A stretch of 64,000 bases of DNA, taken from Rubrivivax sp. Lineage in GTDB: Bacteria > Pseudomonadota > Gammaproteobacteria > Burkholderiales > Burkholderiaceae_C. The stretch covers positions 1 to 64,000 of the forward strand of contig JADCGQ010000008.1 in NCBI GenBank assembly GCA_020248945.1, in the 5' to 3' direction. Of the stretch, positions 36,051 through 44,680 are shown one piece after another. The notes under the pieces were generated by a model that saw only the letters and a program-made list of their open reading frames with translations, did no database searches and had not been told where the DNA came from. Made by a program: the position numbers and the translations under genes. Every line of letters begins with the position of its first letter. Position 1 is the first letter of the stretch.

Positions 36051-36266
36051 TTGCTTGACGCGGAGGCCCGCCCAGGCAGCCCGAACGCCGTAAGCGCTTG
36101 ATTTAAAAGCCTAAATTGCTTGACGGGTGCTTGATTGGCGCCGCTTGCGGCAGACCTTGCCGAGCCGCGCTCTTGCTTGATCCAAGAGCTGGCCCGAGGC
36201 CGCCGGTTCGCTAGAAACGCTAACAAATCAAGCACTTGCGTCTTTGATGGGTGCTTGATCGGGGCC
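36051..36266. repeat. Cluster of GCTTGA hexamers
   Basis: Seven copies of GCTTGA occur in 206 bp between two convergent genes: 36053, 36096, 36118, 36129, 36175 and 36253 on the plus strand and 36228-36233 on the minus strand. Chance expectation for both strands is about 0.1. Most read TGCTTGA(T/C). Two copies are part of a longer direct repeat, GAyGGGTGCTTGATyGG, about 124 bp apart (near 36122 and 36246). The stretch is also AT-richer than its surroundings (TTTAAAAGCCTAAATT near 36103). No gene is present. Confidence 0.75.
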
Positions 36267-37019
36267 TCAGCCGGCGCCTGCGCCGAGCTGTGCCGTCAGC
36301 CCGCCTGCGGCGCGCCGCAAGGCCGTGGCGGCTGGCCCGTCGGGCCGCGCATCGAAAGCCGCCGTGGCGCCAATGGCGGTGAGCGCCAGCACCAGCTGCC
36401 CGGTGGCGTCGAACACCGGCGCGGCCAGGCCGCTGACGCCCGGCACCGCGGCGCCTTCGACGTGGCTGATGCCGGCCGCGCGAATGGCCGCCAGCTCGGC
36501 CTCGAAGGCCTTGTCGACGCTGCCACGCCCGGCTTCGGCGCGCAACGCGGCGCGCACCACCTCGCGCGGCAGGTGGGCGGCGAACAGGCGCCCGCTGGCG
36601 GTGCCGGTGAGGCTCATCACCGCGCCGTGGCGCATGGTCACGTGCACGGGGCTCGGGGCCTCTTCGGTGCGCACGACGGTGGCGCCGTGTTCGCCCCAGA
36701 CGGTGATGCCCACCGTCTGCCCGATCTCGCGTGCCAAGGGCGCCAGCTGCTCGGTGGCCAGGCGCAGCGGGTCGACCTGCTGCAGGCTGATGAGGCCGAT
36801 CTGCAAGGCCAGCGGCCCCAGGCCGTAGCGGCCGCTGGCGTCGTCCTGCGCGATCAGCCCGAGCTTGCCGAAGCTCACGAGGTAGGGGTGCGCCTTGGCA
36901 GGCGCCATGTCGGCGGCGGCGGCCAAGTCCTTCAGCGCCATCGGCCGGCCGTGGCGGGCCAGCGCCTGCAGGAGGCGGCCGCCGACCTCGATGCTCTGGA
37001 TGCCGCGCTGCGCTGTCAT
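36267..37019 (-). CDS. IclR-family transcriptional regulator
   Basis: 250 residues. N-terminal HTH (GRLLQALARHGRPMALKDLA, ADMAPAKAHPYLVSF) and C-terminal effector domain (RLATEQLAPLAREIGQTVGI, GRLFAAHLP, HVEGAAVPGVSGLAAPVFD) are both complete. It diverges from the MBL/VOC/monooxygenase/hmgA/fahA operon with 66 bp between start codons, the normal layout for an IclR that controls an aromatic degradation operon. The effector is probably an aromatic acid or pathway intermediate; this is inference from context. Confidence 0.92.
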   Translation of the reverse strand: MTAQRGIQSIEVGGRLLQALARHGRPMALKDLAAAADMAPAKAHPYLVSFGKLGLIAQDDASGRYGLGPLALQIGLISLQQVDPLRLATEQLAPLAREIGQTVGITVWGEHGATVVRTEEAPSPVHVTMRHGAVMSLTGTASGRLFAAHLPREVVRAALRAEAGRGSVDKAFEAELAAIRAAGISHVEGAAVPGVSGLAAPVFDATGQLVLALTAIGATAAFDARPDGPAATALRRAAGGLTAQLGAGAG

Positions 37020-37025
37020 GTTCGG

Positions 37026-37040
37026 GGTTTACACTAAACC
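37026..37040. promoter_or_regulatory. Small inverted repeat in the IclR/operon divergent region
   Basis: GGTTT-ACACT-AAACC is a perfect 5-bp dyad seven bases upstream of the iclR ATG, within the 66-bp divergent region. It is a plausible part of an IclR-type operator, but it is short and may be chance. No strong sigma-70 promoter was found on either strand. Confidence 0.3.
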
Positions 37041-37085
37041 AAACTCATTCGACAATATCAAACACTCAGACTGGAGACAAGCCGC

Positions 37086-38048
37086 ATGAACGCTCCTGCC
37101 AAGGCCTTCGCCTCGCAAGCCGACCTCGACGAGAAGAAGGTCAGCTTCACCAAGCTCTCCGACAACGCCTACGCCTACACCGCCGAGGGCGACCCCAACA
37201 CCGGCGTCATCGTCGGCGACGACGCCGTGCTGGTGCTCGACACGCAGGCCACGCCGGTGATGGCGCAGGACGTCATCCGCCGCATCCGCGAGGTCACCGA
37301 CAAGCCGATCCAGTACGTGCTGCTGACGCACTACCACGCGGTGCGCGTGCTCGGCGCCAGCGCCTACCAGCCGCGGCACATCATCGCCAGCCAGGACACC
37401 TACGACCTCATCGTCGAGCGCGGCGAGCAGGACAAGGCCAGCGAGATCGGCCGCTTCCCGCGCCTCTTTCGCAACGTCGAGAGCGTGCCGCCGGGCCTGA
37501 CCTGGCCCACGCTCACCTTCACCGGCAAGATGACGCTGTGGCTCGGCAAGCTCGAGGTGCAGCTGCTGCAGCTGGGCCGCGGCCACACCAAGGGCGACAC
37601 GGTGGCCTGGCTGCCGCAGCAGAAGATCCTCTTCAGTGGCGACCTGGTGGAGTTCGACGCCACGCCCTACGCGGGCGACGCCTACTTCAACGACTGGCCG
37701 GCCACGCTCGATGCGGTGGCCGCGCTCAAGCCCCAGAAGCTGGTGCCGGGCCGCGGCGCAGCGCTCGTCACGCCCGAGCAGGTGGCGGCCGGGCTGCAGG
37801 GCACGCGCGACTTCATCAGCGACGTGCGCGCCAGCGTCGAGGCCGGCGTGAAGGCGGGGCTCGATCTCAACGCCGTCTACAAGCGCACGATGGCGGCGCT
37901 GGCGCCGAGGTACGGCCACTGGGTCATCTTCCAGCACTGCATGCCCTTCGACGTGACGCGCTGCTATGACGAGATGACCGGCCACCGCGACCCGCGCATC
38001 TGGACGGCCGAGCGCGACATCGAGATGTGGAAGTCGCTGGAAAGTTGA
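37086..38048 (+). CDS. MBL-fold metallo-hydrolase with atypical metal motif
   Basis: 320 residues. The beta-lactamase fold is clear (NTGVIVGDDAVLVLDTQATP, LGRGHTKGDTVAWLP, KILFSGDLVEF). The normal HxHxDH motif is replaced by THYHAVRVLG: the first two His remain, but the Asp and third His positions are Val and Arg. Later ligands (GHTKGDT, SGD) are present. It begins the operon ahead of the VOC and monooxygenase genes, so it likely hydrolyses or processes a pathway compound, perhaps an ester or thioester. A ribosome-binding GGAGAC is 5-10 bases before the ATG. Confidence 0.85.
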   Translation: MNAPAKAFASQADLDEKKVSFTKLSDNAYAYTAEGDPNTGVIVGDDAVLVLDTQATPVMAQDVIRRIREVTDKPIQYVLLTHYHAVRVLGASAYQPRHIIASQDTYDLIVERGEQDKASEIGRFPRLFRNVESVPPGLTWPTLTFTGKMTLWLGKLEVQLLQLGRGHTKGDTVAWLPQQKILFSGDLVEFDATPYAGDAYFNDWPATLDAVAALKPQKLVPGRGAALVTPEQVAAGLQGTRDFISDVRASVEAGVKAGLDLNAVYKRTMAALAPRYGHWVIFQHCMPFDVTRCYDEMTGHRDPRIWTAERDIEMWKSLES

Positions 38049-38090
38049 GCCCCCAGGCTCCGGCTTCGCCTCCGCCACCCCCCGAGGGGG
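38049..38090. repeat. GC-rich intergenic repeat-like segment
   Basis: CCCCAGGCTCCGGCTTCGCC, followed after a short gap by CCCCCCGAGGGGGC, resembles the short dispersed intergenic elements common in Burkholderiales. It can fold (CCCCC/GGGGG) and lies inside the operon between the MBL and VOC genes. Confidence 0.4.
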
Positions 38091-38163
38091 CTCTGGCAGC
38101 GGCCCGGCAGAGCCGGTTCCGCGCCAGGCCTTGGCCCAGAAACCCGCTGCAGCGAGACACCCC

Positions 38164-38715
38164 ATGACGATCCAGCGCATCCACCACGTGGCCTACCGCT
38201 GCCACGACGCCCGTGCCACCGTGGAGTGGTACCAGCGGCACCTGGGCATGGACTTCGTGCTCGCCATCGCCGAAGACCAGGTGCCGAGCACGCACGCGCC
38301 CGACCCGTACATGCACGTGTTCCTCGATGCCGGTGGCGGCAATGTGCTGGCCTTCTTCGAGCTGCCGAACGCGCCGGCGATGGGCCGCGACGCGAACACG
38401 CCCGAGTGGGTGCAGCACATCGCCTTCCAGGTGGGCAGCGTCGATGAGCTGCTGGCCACCCAGCTGCGGCTGCAGAAGGCCGGCATCGAGGTGGTCGGCC
38501 CGACGGACCACACGCTGTTCCAGAGCATCTACTTCTTCGATCCCAACGGCCACCGCGTCGAGCTGGCGGCCGACACCGCCACGCCCGAGATGCAGCAGCG
38601 GCTGGATGCGGTGAAGTGGGCCATGCTGGAGGAGTGGAGCCGCACGAAGCGGGCGCCGAAGCATGCGGCCTGGATGCACGAGAAGGAACTCGGCGGCGGC
38701 GCTGCAACGGCCTGA
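38164..38715 (+). CDS. VOC-family (extradiol dioxygenase/glyoxalase-fold) protein
   Basis: 183 residues from ATG 38164. Metal ligands of the VOC fold are visible: H in RIHHVAYRCHDARATVEWY, H in WVQHIAFQV and E near YFFDPNGHRVELAAD. A C-terminal helical tail (KWAMLEEWSRTKRAP, KHAAWMHEKEL) is longer than in simple glyoxalases. In this operon it may open a ring, isomerise or bind an intermediate of the aromatic pathway. It is followed 14 bp later by the monooxygenase. Confidence 0.85.
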   Translation: MTIQRIHHVAYRCHDARATVEWYQRHLGMDFVLAIAEDQVPSTHAPDPYMHVFLDAGGGNVLAFFELPNAPAMGRDANTPEWVQHIAFQVGSVDELLATQLRLQKAGIEVVGPTDHTLFQSIYFFDPNGHRVELAADTATPEMQQRLDAVKWAMLEEWSRTKRAPKHAAWMHEKELGGGAATA

Positions 38716-38729
38716 GTGTGGAGTCCGCC

Positions 38730-40454
38730 ATGCTGAGCACCTACACCTACCCACGCTACGCCTACCAGCGCCCGCCGGAGCTCACGGCGCCGGAGGCCCG
38801 CCACCACGCGCGCGTGGTCGTGGTGGGCGCCGGCCCGGTGGGGCTGGCCGCGGCCATCGAGCTGGCGCAGCAGGGCGTGGCCGTGACGCTGCTTGATGAA
38901 GACGACACCGTCAGCATCGGCTCTCGCGGCCTGTGTTACGCCAAGCGAACGCTCGAAGTGCTGGATCGCCTCGGCGTCGGCGACGCCATCGTCGCCAAGG
39001 GCGTGACGTGGAACGTGGGCCGCACCTTCCACCGCGACACCGAGGTCTTCAACTTCAACCTGCTGCCCGAGGCCGACCACGAGCGCCCGGGGATGGTGAA
39101 CCTGCAGCAGTACTGGCTCGAGCAGTACCTGGTGGAGCGCGCGCTGCAGTTGCCGAGCCTGCAGCTGCGCTTCAAGCACCAGGTCACTCATCTGAAGAGC
39201 CATGACGAGGGCGTGGCGCTGCAGGTGGGCACACCCGACGGCAACTTCACGCTGCACGCCGACTGGCTGGTGGTAGCCGACGGCGCGCGCAGCCCGATCC
39301 GCCGCATGCTGGGCCTGGACATGGAAGGCCAGGTCTTCCGCGACCGCTTCCTCATCGCCGATGTCGTGATGCAGACCGATCTGTTCCCCGGCGGGGCTGC
39401 CGAGCGCTGGTTCTGGTTCGACCCGCCTTTCCATCCCGGGCAGAGCGTGCTGCTGCACAAGGAAGCCGACAAGGTCTGGCGCATCGACTTCCAGCTCGGC
39501 TGGGACGCCGACCCCGAGGCCGAGAAGCAGCCCGAGCGGGTGCTGCCGCGGGTGCAGGCGCTGCTGGAGCATGGCCTCGGACTGAGAGGGAGCGAGCAGG
39601 CGCCGGCCTTCGAGCTGGAGTGGGCCAGCGTCTACACCTTCCAGTGCCGCCGCATGGCGCGCCTGCGCCACGGCCGTGTGCTGTTTGCCGGCGATGCGGC
39701 GCACCAGGTCAGCCCCTTCGGCGCGCGTGGCGCCAACAGCGGCATCCAGGACGCCGACAACCTGGTGTGGAAGTTGAAGCTGGTGCTCGACGGCATGGCG
39801 CCCGAGAGCCTGCTCGACAGCTACAGCACCGAGCGCGTGGCCGCGGCCGACGAGAACCTGCTCAACAGCACCCGCTCCACCGACTTCATCACGCCCAAGA
39901 GCACCGCCAGCCGCGACCTGCGCAACGCCGTGCTGACGCTGGCGCGCGAGCACGCGTTTGCGCGCACGCTGGTCAACAGCGGCCGGCTCTCGGTGCCTAC
40001 GCACCTGGTGGATTCGCCACTGAGCACGCCCGATGCCGACGCCTGGGACTGCACCCAGGCCCCCGGCTCGCCGCTGGCCGATGCACCGGTGCGGCACGAG
40101 GGCCGCGACAGCTGGCTGCTGCGCCACACGGGCGGCAGCTTCGTGCTGCTGGTGTTCGTGCCCACGCCCGATGCGCTGGGGCCGGCGCAGCGCGCGCTGA
40201 TCGACACGCTCGCCGCCGGCGCCGTGCCGGTGCGCACGGTGCTGGTGGCCGAGCGCGAGGGCCACGCGTCGGCGCTGCCTGCGGGTGTGTCGCTGCTGCA
40301 CGATCATCACCGCCGCGCCGCGCAGCGGCTCGATGCCAGCCCCGGCTGCGCCGTGCTGCTGCGGCCCGATCAACACCTGGCCGCGCGCTGGCGCGGGCCC
40401 ACGCTGGCCGCCGTGCAGGCGGCGCTGGCGCGGGCCTGCGCTCGTGCGGGATGA
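38730..40454 (+). CDS. FAD-dependent aromatic monooxygenase (MhaA/MhpA-like)
   Basis: 574 residues from ATG 38730. FAD-binding GxGxxG is VVVGAGPVGLAAAIELAQ near residue 31, the DG motif is WLVVADGARSPIRRMLG near 180, and the GD motif is VLFAGDAAHQVSPFGARGAN near 315. The long C-terminal thioredoxin-like domain is typical of phenol- and 3-(3-hydroxyphenyl)propionate-type hydroxylases. Placed just before a DUF2783 small protein and hmgA/fahA, it most likely makes homogentisate from a monohydroxylated phenylacetate, as the two-part 3-hydroxyphenylacetate hydroxylase MhaAB does in Pseudomonas putida. The substrate is inferred. Confidence 0.88.
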   Translation: MLSTYTYPRYAYQRPPELTAPEARHHARVVVVGAGPVGLAAAIELAQQGVAVTLLDEDDTVSIGSRGLCYAKRTLEVLDRLGVGDAIVAKGVTWNVGRTFHRDTEVFNFNLLPEADHERPGMVNLQQYWLEQYLVERALQLPSLQLRFKHQVTHLKSHDEGVALQVGTPDGNFTLHADWLVVADGARSPIRRMLGLDMEGQVFRDRFLIADVVMQTDLFPGGAAERWFWFDPPFHPGQSVLLHKEADKVWRIDFQLGWDADPEAEKQPERVLPRVQALLEHGLGLRGSEQAPAFELEWASVYTFQCRRMARLRHGRVLFAGDAAHQVSPFGARGANSGIQDADNLVWKLKLVLDGMAPESLLDSYSTERVAAADENLLNSTRSTDFITPKSTASRDLRNAVLTLAREHAFARTLVNSGRLSVPTHLVDSPLSTPDADAWDCTQAPGSPLADAPVRHEGRDSWLLRHTGGSFVLLVFVPTPDALGPAQRALIDTLAAGAVPVRTVLVAEREGHASALPAGVSLLHDHHRRAAQRLDASPGCAVLLRPDQHLAARWRGPTLAAVQAALARACARAG

Positions 40455-40464
40455 AGGGGTCTGC

Positions 40465-40737
40465 ATGAGTGTGCGGCTGAACACCCAACCGAACTTCCAC
40501 CGCGCGGGCGAGTCGCCGCGCCACGCGTATTCGCCCGGCGACGAGTTTTACGAGCAGCTCGTCGGCGCGCACCGCGGCCTGAGCGACGAGGCCAGCCGGC
40601 TGCTGAACGCACGCCTCGTGCTGCTGCTGGCCAACCACATCGGCGATCTCGACGTGCTGGCGCAGGCGCTGCACGCCGCGCGGGCCGGCGTGGTGGCGGC
40701 CGAACCCGCCGAGTCTGAATCAGAGGACACGCGATGA
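40465..40737 (+). CDS. DUF2783 small protein, likely coupling partner of the monooxygenase
   Basis: 90 residues from ATG 40465: MSVRLNTQPNFHRAG, then FYEQLVGAHRGLSDEASRLL, NARLVLLLANHIGDLDVLAQ, ALHAARAG. It matches the DUF2783 family, small helical proteins encoded beside flavin monooxygenases. The position between the oxygenase and hmgA (4-base overlap with hmgA) fits a coupling protein such as MhaB, which improves coupling of NADH use to hydroxylation. The coupling role is inference from context. Confidence 0.8.
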   Translation: MSVRLNTQPNFHRAGESPRHAYSPGDEFYEQLVGAHRGLSDEASRLLNARLVLLLANHIGDLDVLAQALHAARAGVVAAEPAESESEDTR

Positions 40738-42077
40738 GCCTTGTCGTCACCCCCGCCACCCCCCTCACCGGCTTCGGCAACCACTTCGCCAGCGAGGCCG
40801 TGCCCGGCAGCTTGCCGCAGGGCCGCAACAGCCCGCAGCGCGTGGCCCACGGCCTGTATGCCGAGCTGCTCTCGGGCAGCGCCTTCACCGCGCCGCGGGC
40901 CGAAAACCGCCGCACCTGGCTCTACCGCCGCCAGCCCAGCGTGGTGACGGATGCGCACGAGCGCTGCGAACAGCCGCTGTGGCAAACCGGCCCGGGCGCC
41001 GACGCACCGGTGCCGCCCGACCCGCTGCGCTGGCATCCGTTCACGCGGCCGGCCGACGGCGGCACGCGCGACTTCATCGACGGCCTCGTCACCGTCTGCC
41101 GCAACGGCGAGCCCGACGCGCAGGCCGGCATCGCCGTCCACATGGTGCTGGCCAACCGCAGCATGGAGCGGCGCGCGCTGATCAATGCCGATGGCGAGAT
41201 GCTCATCGTGCCGCAGCAGGGCCGCCTCGTCGTCACCACCGAGCTGGGCGTGCTCGAGGCGCGGCCCGGGCAGATCGTGCTCGTGCCGCGCGGCATGGCT
41301 TTCAAGGTGGCGCTGCCCGACGGCGAGTGCCGCGCCTATGTGTGCGAGAACCACGGCGCCCCCTTCCGCCTGCCCGAGCTTGGCCCCATCGGCAGCAACG
41401 GCCTGGCCAACCCGCGCGACTTCGTGGCGCCGGCAGCGGCCTTCGAGGCCGAGCCGGGGCCTTACGAGATCGTGCGCCGCTTCGGCGGCCACAGCTGGCG
41501 CTGCACGCAGCCGGGCACGCCCTTCAACGTGGTGGCCTGGCACGGCAACCTCGTGCCGGTGCTGTACGACACGGCGCACTTCAACACCATCGGCTCGATC
41601 AGCTTCGATCACCCCGACCCGAGCATCTTCACGGTGCTGACGAGCCCGTCCGACACGCCCGGCGTGGCCAACTGCGATTTCGTCATCTTCCCGCCGCGCT
41701 GGCTGGTGGCCGAGGACACCTTCCGCCCGCCCTGGTACCACCGCAACGTGATGAGCGAGTTCATGGGCCTGGTGCAGGGCCAGTACGACGCCAAGCCCGA
41801 GGGCTTCAAGCCCGGTGGCGCCAGCCTGCACAACGCCATGGTGCCGCACGGCCCCGACGCCGAGGCCTTCGAGCGCGCGAGCGTGGCCGGGCTCCAGCCG
41901 CACAAGCTGGCCGACACGCTCGCCTTCATGTTCGAAAGCCGCTACCGTTTGCGCCCCACGGCCTGGGCGATGCAGCCCGGGCGGCTCGACACGGCGTATG
42001 CCGCCTGCTGGGCCGCGCTGGCCGATCGTTTTGCGCCCGATTCGGGCGGCACCGAACCAAGCAAAGCCGATTCCTGA
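40734..42077 (+). CDS. hmgA: Homogentisate 1,2-dioxygenase
   Basis: 447 residues. Opens the ring of homogentisate to maleylacetoacetate using Fe(II). The family start TGFGNHFASEAVPGSLPQGR, then NSPQ and the metal-binding segment PWYHRNVMSEFMG (His and Glu, near residue 338) and LHNAMVPHGPD (second His, near 365) are all present; length is normal. ATGA overlap with the DUF2783 gene and 1 bp from fahA show tight operon packing. An intact key enzyme of tyrosine/phenylacetate-type degradation. Confidence 0.97.
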   Translation: MSLVVTPATPLTGFGNHFASEAVPGSLPQGRNSPQRVAHGLYAELLSGSAFTAPRAENRRTWLYRRQPSVVTDAHERCEQPLWQTGPGADAPVPPDPLRWHPFTRPADGGTRDFIDGLVTVCRNGEPDAQAGIAVHMVLANRSMERRALINADGEMLIVPQQGRLVVTTELGVLEARPGQIVLVPRGMAFKVALPDGECRAYVCENHGAPFRLPELGPIGSNGLANPRDFVAPAAAFEAEPGPYEIVRRFGGHSWRCTQPGTPFNVVAWHGNLVPVLYDTAHFNTIGSISFDHPDPSIFTVLTSPSDTPGVANCDFVIFPPRWLVAEDTFRPPWYHRNVMSEFMGLVQGQYDAKPEGFKPGGASLHNAMVPHGPDAEAFERASVAGLQPHKLADTLAFMFESRYRLRPTAWAMQPGRLDTAYAACWAALADRFAPDSGGTEPSKADS

Positions 42078-42078
42078 C

Positions 42079-43431
42079 ATGAGCTCCGAACCCGCCTTCG
42101 TCCACGCCACCGACGCCACGCACGACCCGGCCCTGCAAAGCTGGGTGGCTTCGGCCAACAGCCCCGACACCGACTTCCCGATCCAGAACCTGCCCTTCGC
42201 CCGCCTGCGCCGCAAGGTGGCGGCCGGTGAGATGGCCGAGCCCTGGCGCGTGGGCGTGGCCATCGGCGACCAGGTGCTCGACCTGAAGATCGCGCTCGAG
42301 ATCTGCCCCTGGGCGGCCGAGGTGGCGGTGCACCTGGAGCCGCTGGCCGCGGGCGATCTGGCCGGCTACATGACGGCCGGCCGCACGGCCTGGCGTGCGG
42401 TGCGCGCGGCGCTGTCCGAGGCGCTCAGCGAAGGCAGCCTGAACGGCCCGTTTCTCGAGAGCGCGCTCGTGCCGCAGGCCGAGGTGGAGTACGCGCTGCC
42501 CTGCACGATCGGCGACTACACCGACTTCTACGCCAGCATCCACCACGCCACCGCCGTGGGCCGCCTGTTCCGCCCCGACAACCCGCTGCTGCCCAACTAC
42601 CAGTGGGTGCCCATCGGCTACCACGGCCGCAGCAGCAGCATCGTCGTCAGCGGGCGGGGCTTGCGCCGGCCGCTGGGGCAGATCAAGCCGGCCGATGCCT
42701 CGCCGCCGGTGCTGCGCGAAAGCCGCCGCGTCGACTTCGAACTCGAGCTCGGCGCGCTCATCGGCCCGGGCAATGCGCTGGGCAGCCGCGTCGGCATCGA
42801 CGAGGCCGAGGCGCACCTGTTCGGCCTGGTGCTGTTCAACGATTGGAGCGCGCGCGACATCCAGCCCTGGGAGTACCAGCCGCTCGGCCCCTTCCTCAGC
42901 AAGAACTGGGGCAGCACCGTGAGCCCCTGGGTGGTGACGATGGAGGCGCTGGCGCCGTTCCGCGTGCCCTTCACGCGGCCGGCCGATCACCCGCAGCCGC
43001 TGCCCTACCTCGACAGCGCCACACACCGCGCGCACGGTGCGCTGAGCATCCAGCTCGAGACCTGGCTGCAGACCTCGCGCATGCGCAAGGAAGGCTCTGC
43101 CGGCGAGCGGCTGATGGGCAGCGACACCGCCGAGGCGGCGTACTGGACGCTGTCGCAGCTGATCGCGCACCACACGGTGAACGGCTGCAACCTGCGCACG
43201 GGTGATCTGCTGGGCACCGGCACGCTCAGCGGGCCGGGGCCGGGGCAGGGCGGCTCGATGCTGGAGCTGAGCCAGGGCGGCAAGGTGCCGGTGGCGCTGG
43301 CCAATGGGGAGACGCGCACGTTCCTCGACGACGGCGACACCGTCATCCTGCGTGGCCGCTGCGTGGCCGACGGCCGGCGTGCCATCGGGTTTGGCGAGTG
43401 CCGGGGCACGGTGATGCCGGCGGACAGCTGA
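42079..43431 (+). CDS. fahA: Fumarylacetoacetase
   Basis: 450 residues from ATG 42079. Cleaves fumarylacetoacetate to fumarate and acetoacetate, the last step of the homogentisate route. Metal-site and catalytic segments: DYTDFYASIHHATAVGRLF near 148, YHGRSSSIVVSG near 180, DFELELGALIG near 217, and NDWSARDIQPWEYQPLGPFL near 254. Complete at both ends and directly after hmgA. No maleylacetoacetate isomerase is encoded in the operon, so that step needs a gene elsewhere or a spontaneous/glutathione route. Confidence 0.96.
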   Translation: MSSEPAFVHATDATHDPALQSWVASANSPDTDFPIQNLPFARLRRKVAAGEMAEPWRVGVAIGDQVLDLKIALEICPWAAEVAVHLEPLAAGDLAGYMTAGRTAWRAVRAALSEALSEGSLNGPFLESALVPQAEVEYALPCTIGDYTDFYASIHHATAVGRLFRPDNPLLPNYQWVPIGYHGRSSSIVVSGRGLRRPLGQIKPADASPPVLRESRRVDFELELGALIGPGNALGSRVGIDEAEAHLFGLVLFNDWSARDIQPWEYQPLGPFLSKNWGSTVSPWVVTMEALAPFRVPFTRPADHPQPLPYLDSATHRAHGALSIQLETWLQTSRMRKEGSAGERLMGSDTAEAAYWTLSQLIAHHTVNGCNLRTGDLLGTGTLSGPGPGQGGSMLELSQGGKVPVALANGETRTFLDDGDTVILRGRCVADGRRAIGFGECRGTVMPADS

Positions 43432-43438
43432 TTCCTTG

Positions 43439-43466
43439 TCCGTTCGGGCTGAGCTTGTCGAAGCCC
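43439..43466 (+). repeat. Dispersed GGGCTGAGC-type repeat, copy 2
   Basis: Exact core GGGCTGAGCTTGTCGAAG within a 28-bp copy, seven bases after the fahA stop and between convergent fahA and the EamA transporter gene. The same sequence recurs at 50721 and, inverted, at 51030. Confidence 0.85.
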
Positions 43467-43487
43467 TGCCCGAGCACCCGAGCGCTC

Positions 43488-44471
43488 TCAGGCCACCTGC
43501 GGCTTCACGCGCAGCGCCCACATCACGCCGGCCACCAGCAGCACCACGCCCACCAGCACGCCAGGCGCCGGGGCCTGCCCGCGCAGCATCAGCGCATAGG
43601 CCAATGCGGCCAGCGTCTCGAACACGATCAGCTGCCCCGCCAGCGCCGGCGGCAGGCGCTGGCTGGCCTCGTTCCAGCACAGCGTGCCCAGCCAGCTGGC
43701 GAACAGGCCGATGGCCAGCATCAGGCCGATGAACTCCCACATCCGCGGGCCGAAAGGCATCTGCAAGGCGCCGCTGCCGAAGGCCGCATCGAAGCCCCAC
43801 AGCAACGCGTACCCCACCGCCGCCATCGGCAGCGTGGCCAGGCCCTGCGCCGTGGCCCAGGCGCTGGGCGAGCGGTCGGCATGCGCACGCAGCCAGTCGG
43901 CGTTGCGGATGGGGTACCAGGTCCAGCAGGCCACGGCGCCCAATGCCAGCAAGGCGCCCAGGCCATAGCTCACCAGGTCGAGCTCGCCCAAGGCCCGCAG
44001 CCGCGCGACTTCGGCCTGGTTGACGAAGCCGATGCCCACCGCGATGAGCAACAGCGAAGGCGCCAGCCGCGCCCACGGCAGGCGGCCGTCACGCGCCCGC
44101 ACCACGGCACCCGTGCGCAGGTTCGAGACGATGGCAATCACCACCGGCAGCGTGCCGATCAGCATCGTCGGCAAAGGCCCGCCGGCCATCTGGATGGAGG
44201 CTGCCAGGCACAGGTAGTACAGCAGGTTGCCCACGGCCGAGAGCTTGAGGGCCTCGATCCAGTCGCTGCGTTCGAACTCGCGCAGCTTCTCGCGGGCCAG
44301 CCAGGCCAGCGGCAGCGCAATCAGTCCGAAGGCCAGGTAGCGGCCCACCACCAGCAGCGCCGCCGGGTACTCGGCCAACAGCGTGGGGGCAATGAACACC
44401 AGGCCCCACATCAGGCCGGCGGCGAGCGCGAACGATGTGCCCGTGACGAGCGAATGGCGAGAGGGGTGCAT
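43488..44471 (-). CDS. EamA/DMT-family permease
   Basis: 327 residues from ATG 44471. Ten predicted hydrophobic segments with two internal EamA-like halves ([60 protein letters not shown]). This superfamily moves metabolites such as amino acids or nucleotides out of or into the cell; the cargo is unknown. A second, internally deleted copy lies at 46530-46831 on the same strand, so this gene has duplicated locally. Confidence 0.88.
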   Translation of the reverse strand: MHPSRHSLVTGTSFALAAGLMWGLVFIAPTLLAEYPAALLVVGRYLAFGLIALPLAWLAREKLREFERSDWIEALKLSAVGNLLYYLCLAASIQMAGGPLPTMLIGTLPVVIAIVSNLRTGAVVRARDGRLPWARLAPSLLLIAVGIGFVNQAEVARLRALGELDLVSYGLGALLALGAVACWTWYPIRNADWLRAHADRSPSAWATAQGLATLPMAAVGYALLWGFDAAFGSGALQMPFGPRMWEFIGLMLAIGLFASWLGTLCWNEASQRLPPALAGQLIVFETLAALAYALMLRGQAPAPGVLVGVVLLVAGVMWALRVKPQVA

Positions 44472-44680
44472 GAGCAATCCAGCCCCGTGGGCGCGCCGCG
44501 GATGCGGGCCCTCACGGAGGGCCGCGATCATCGCATCGGCCCACAATGCATCGCTTCTGCCTTGCGACGGGATGGGTCTGTGAACGTTCAAGCCTCTGCA
44601 TGGCCGCTGGGCCGACGTCACCTTCTGCGCGCCGCGCAGGCGCTGGCCACCTCCCGTGCTGAGCCATCGCGCTCTCGTGG

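Noticed and set aside
36051-36266. GCTTGA cluster as a CRISPR array
   Set aside because: Repeat unit is six bases, spacing is irregular, one copy is inverted and no cas gene is in the window.
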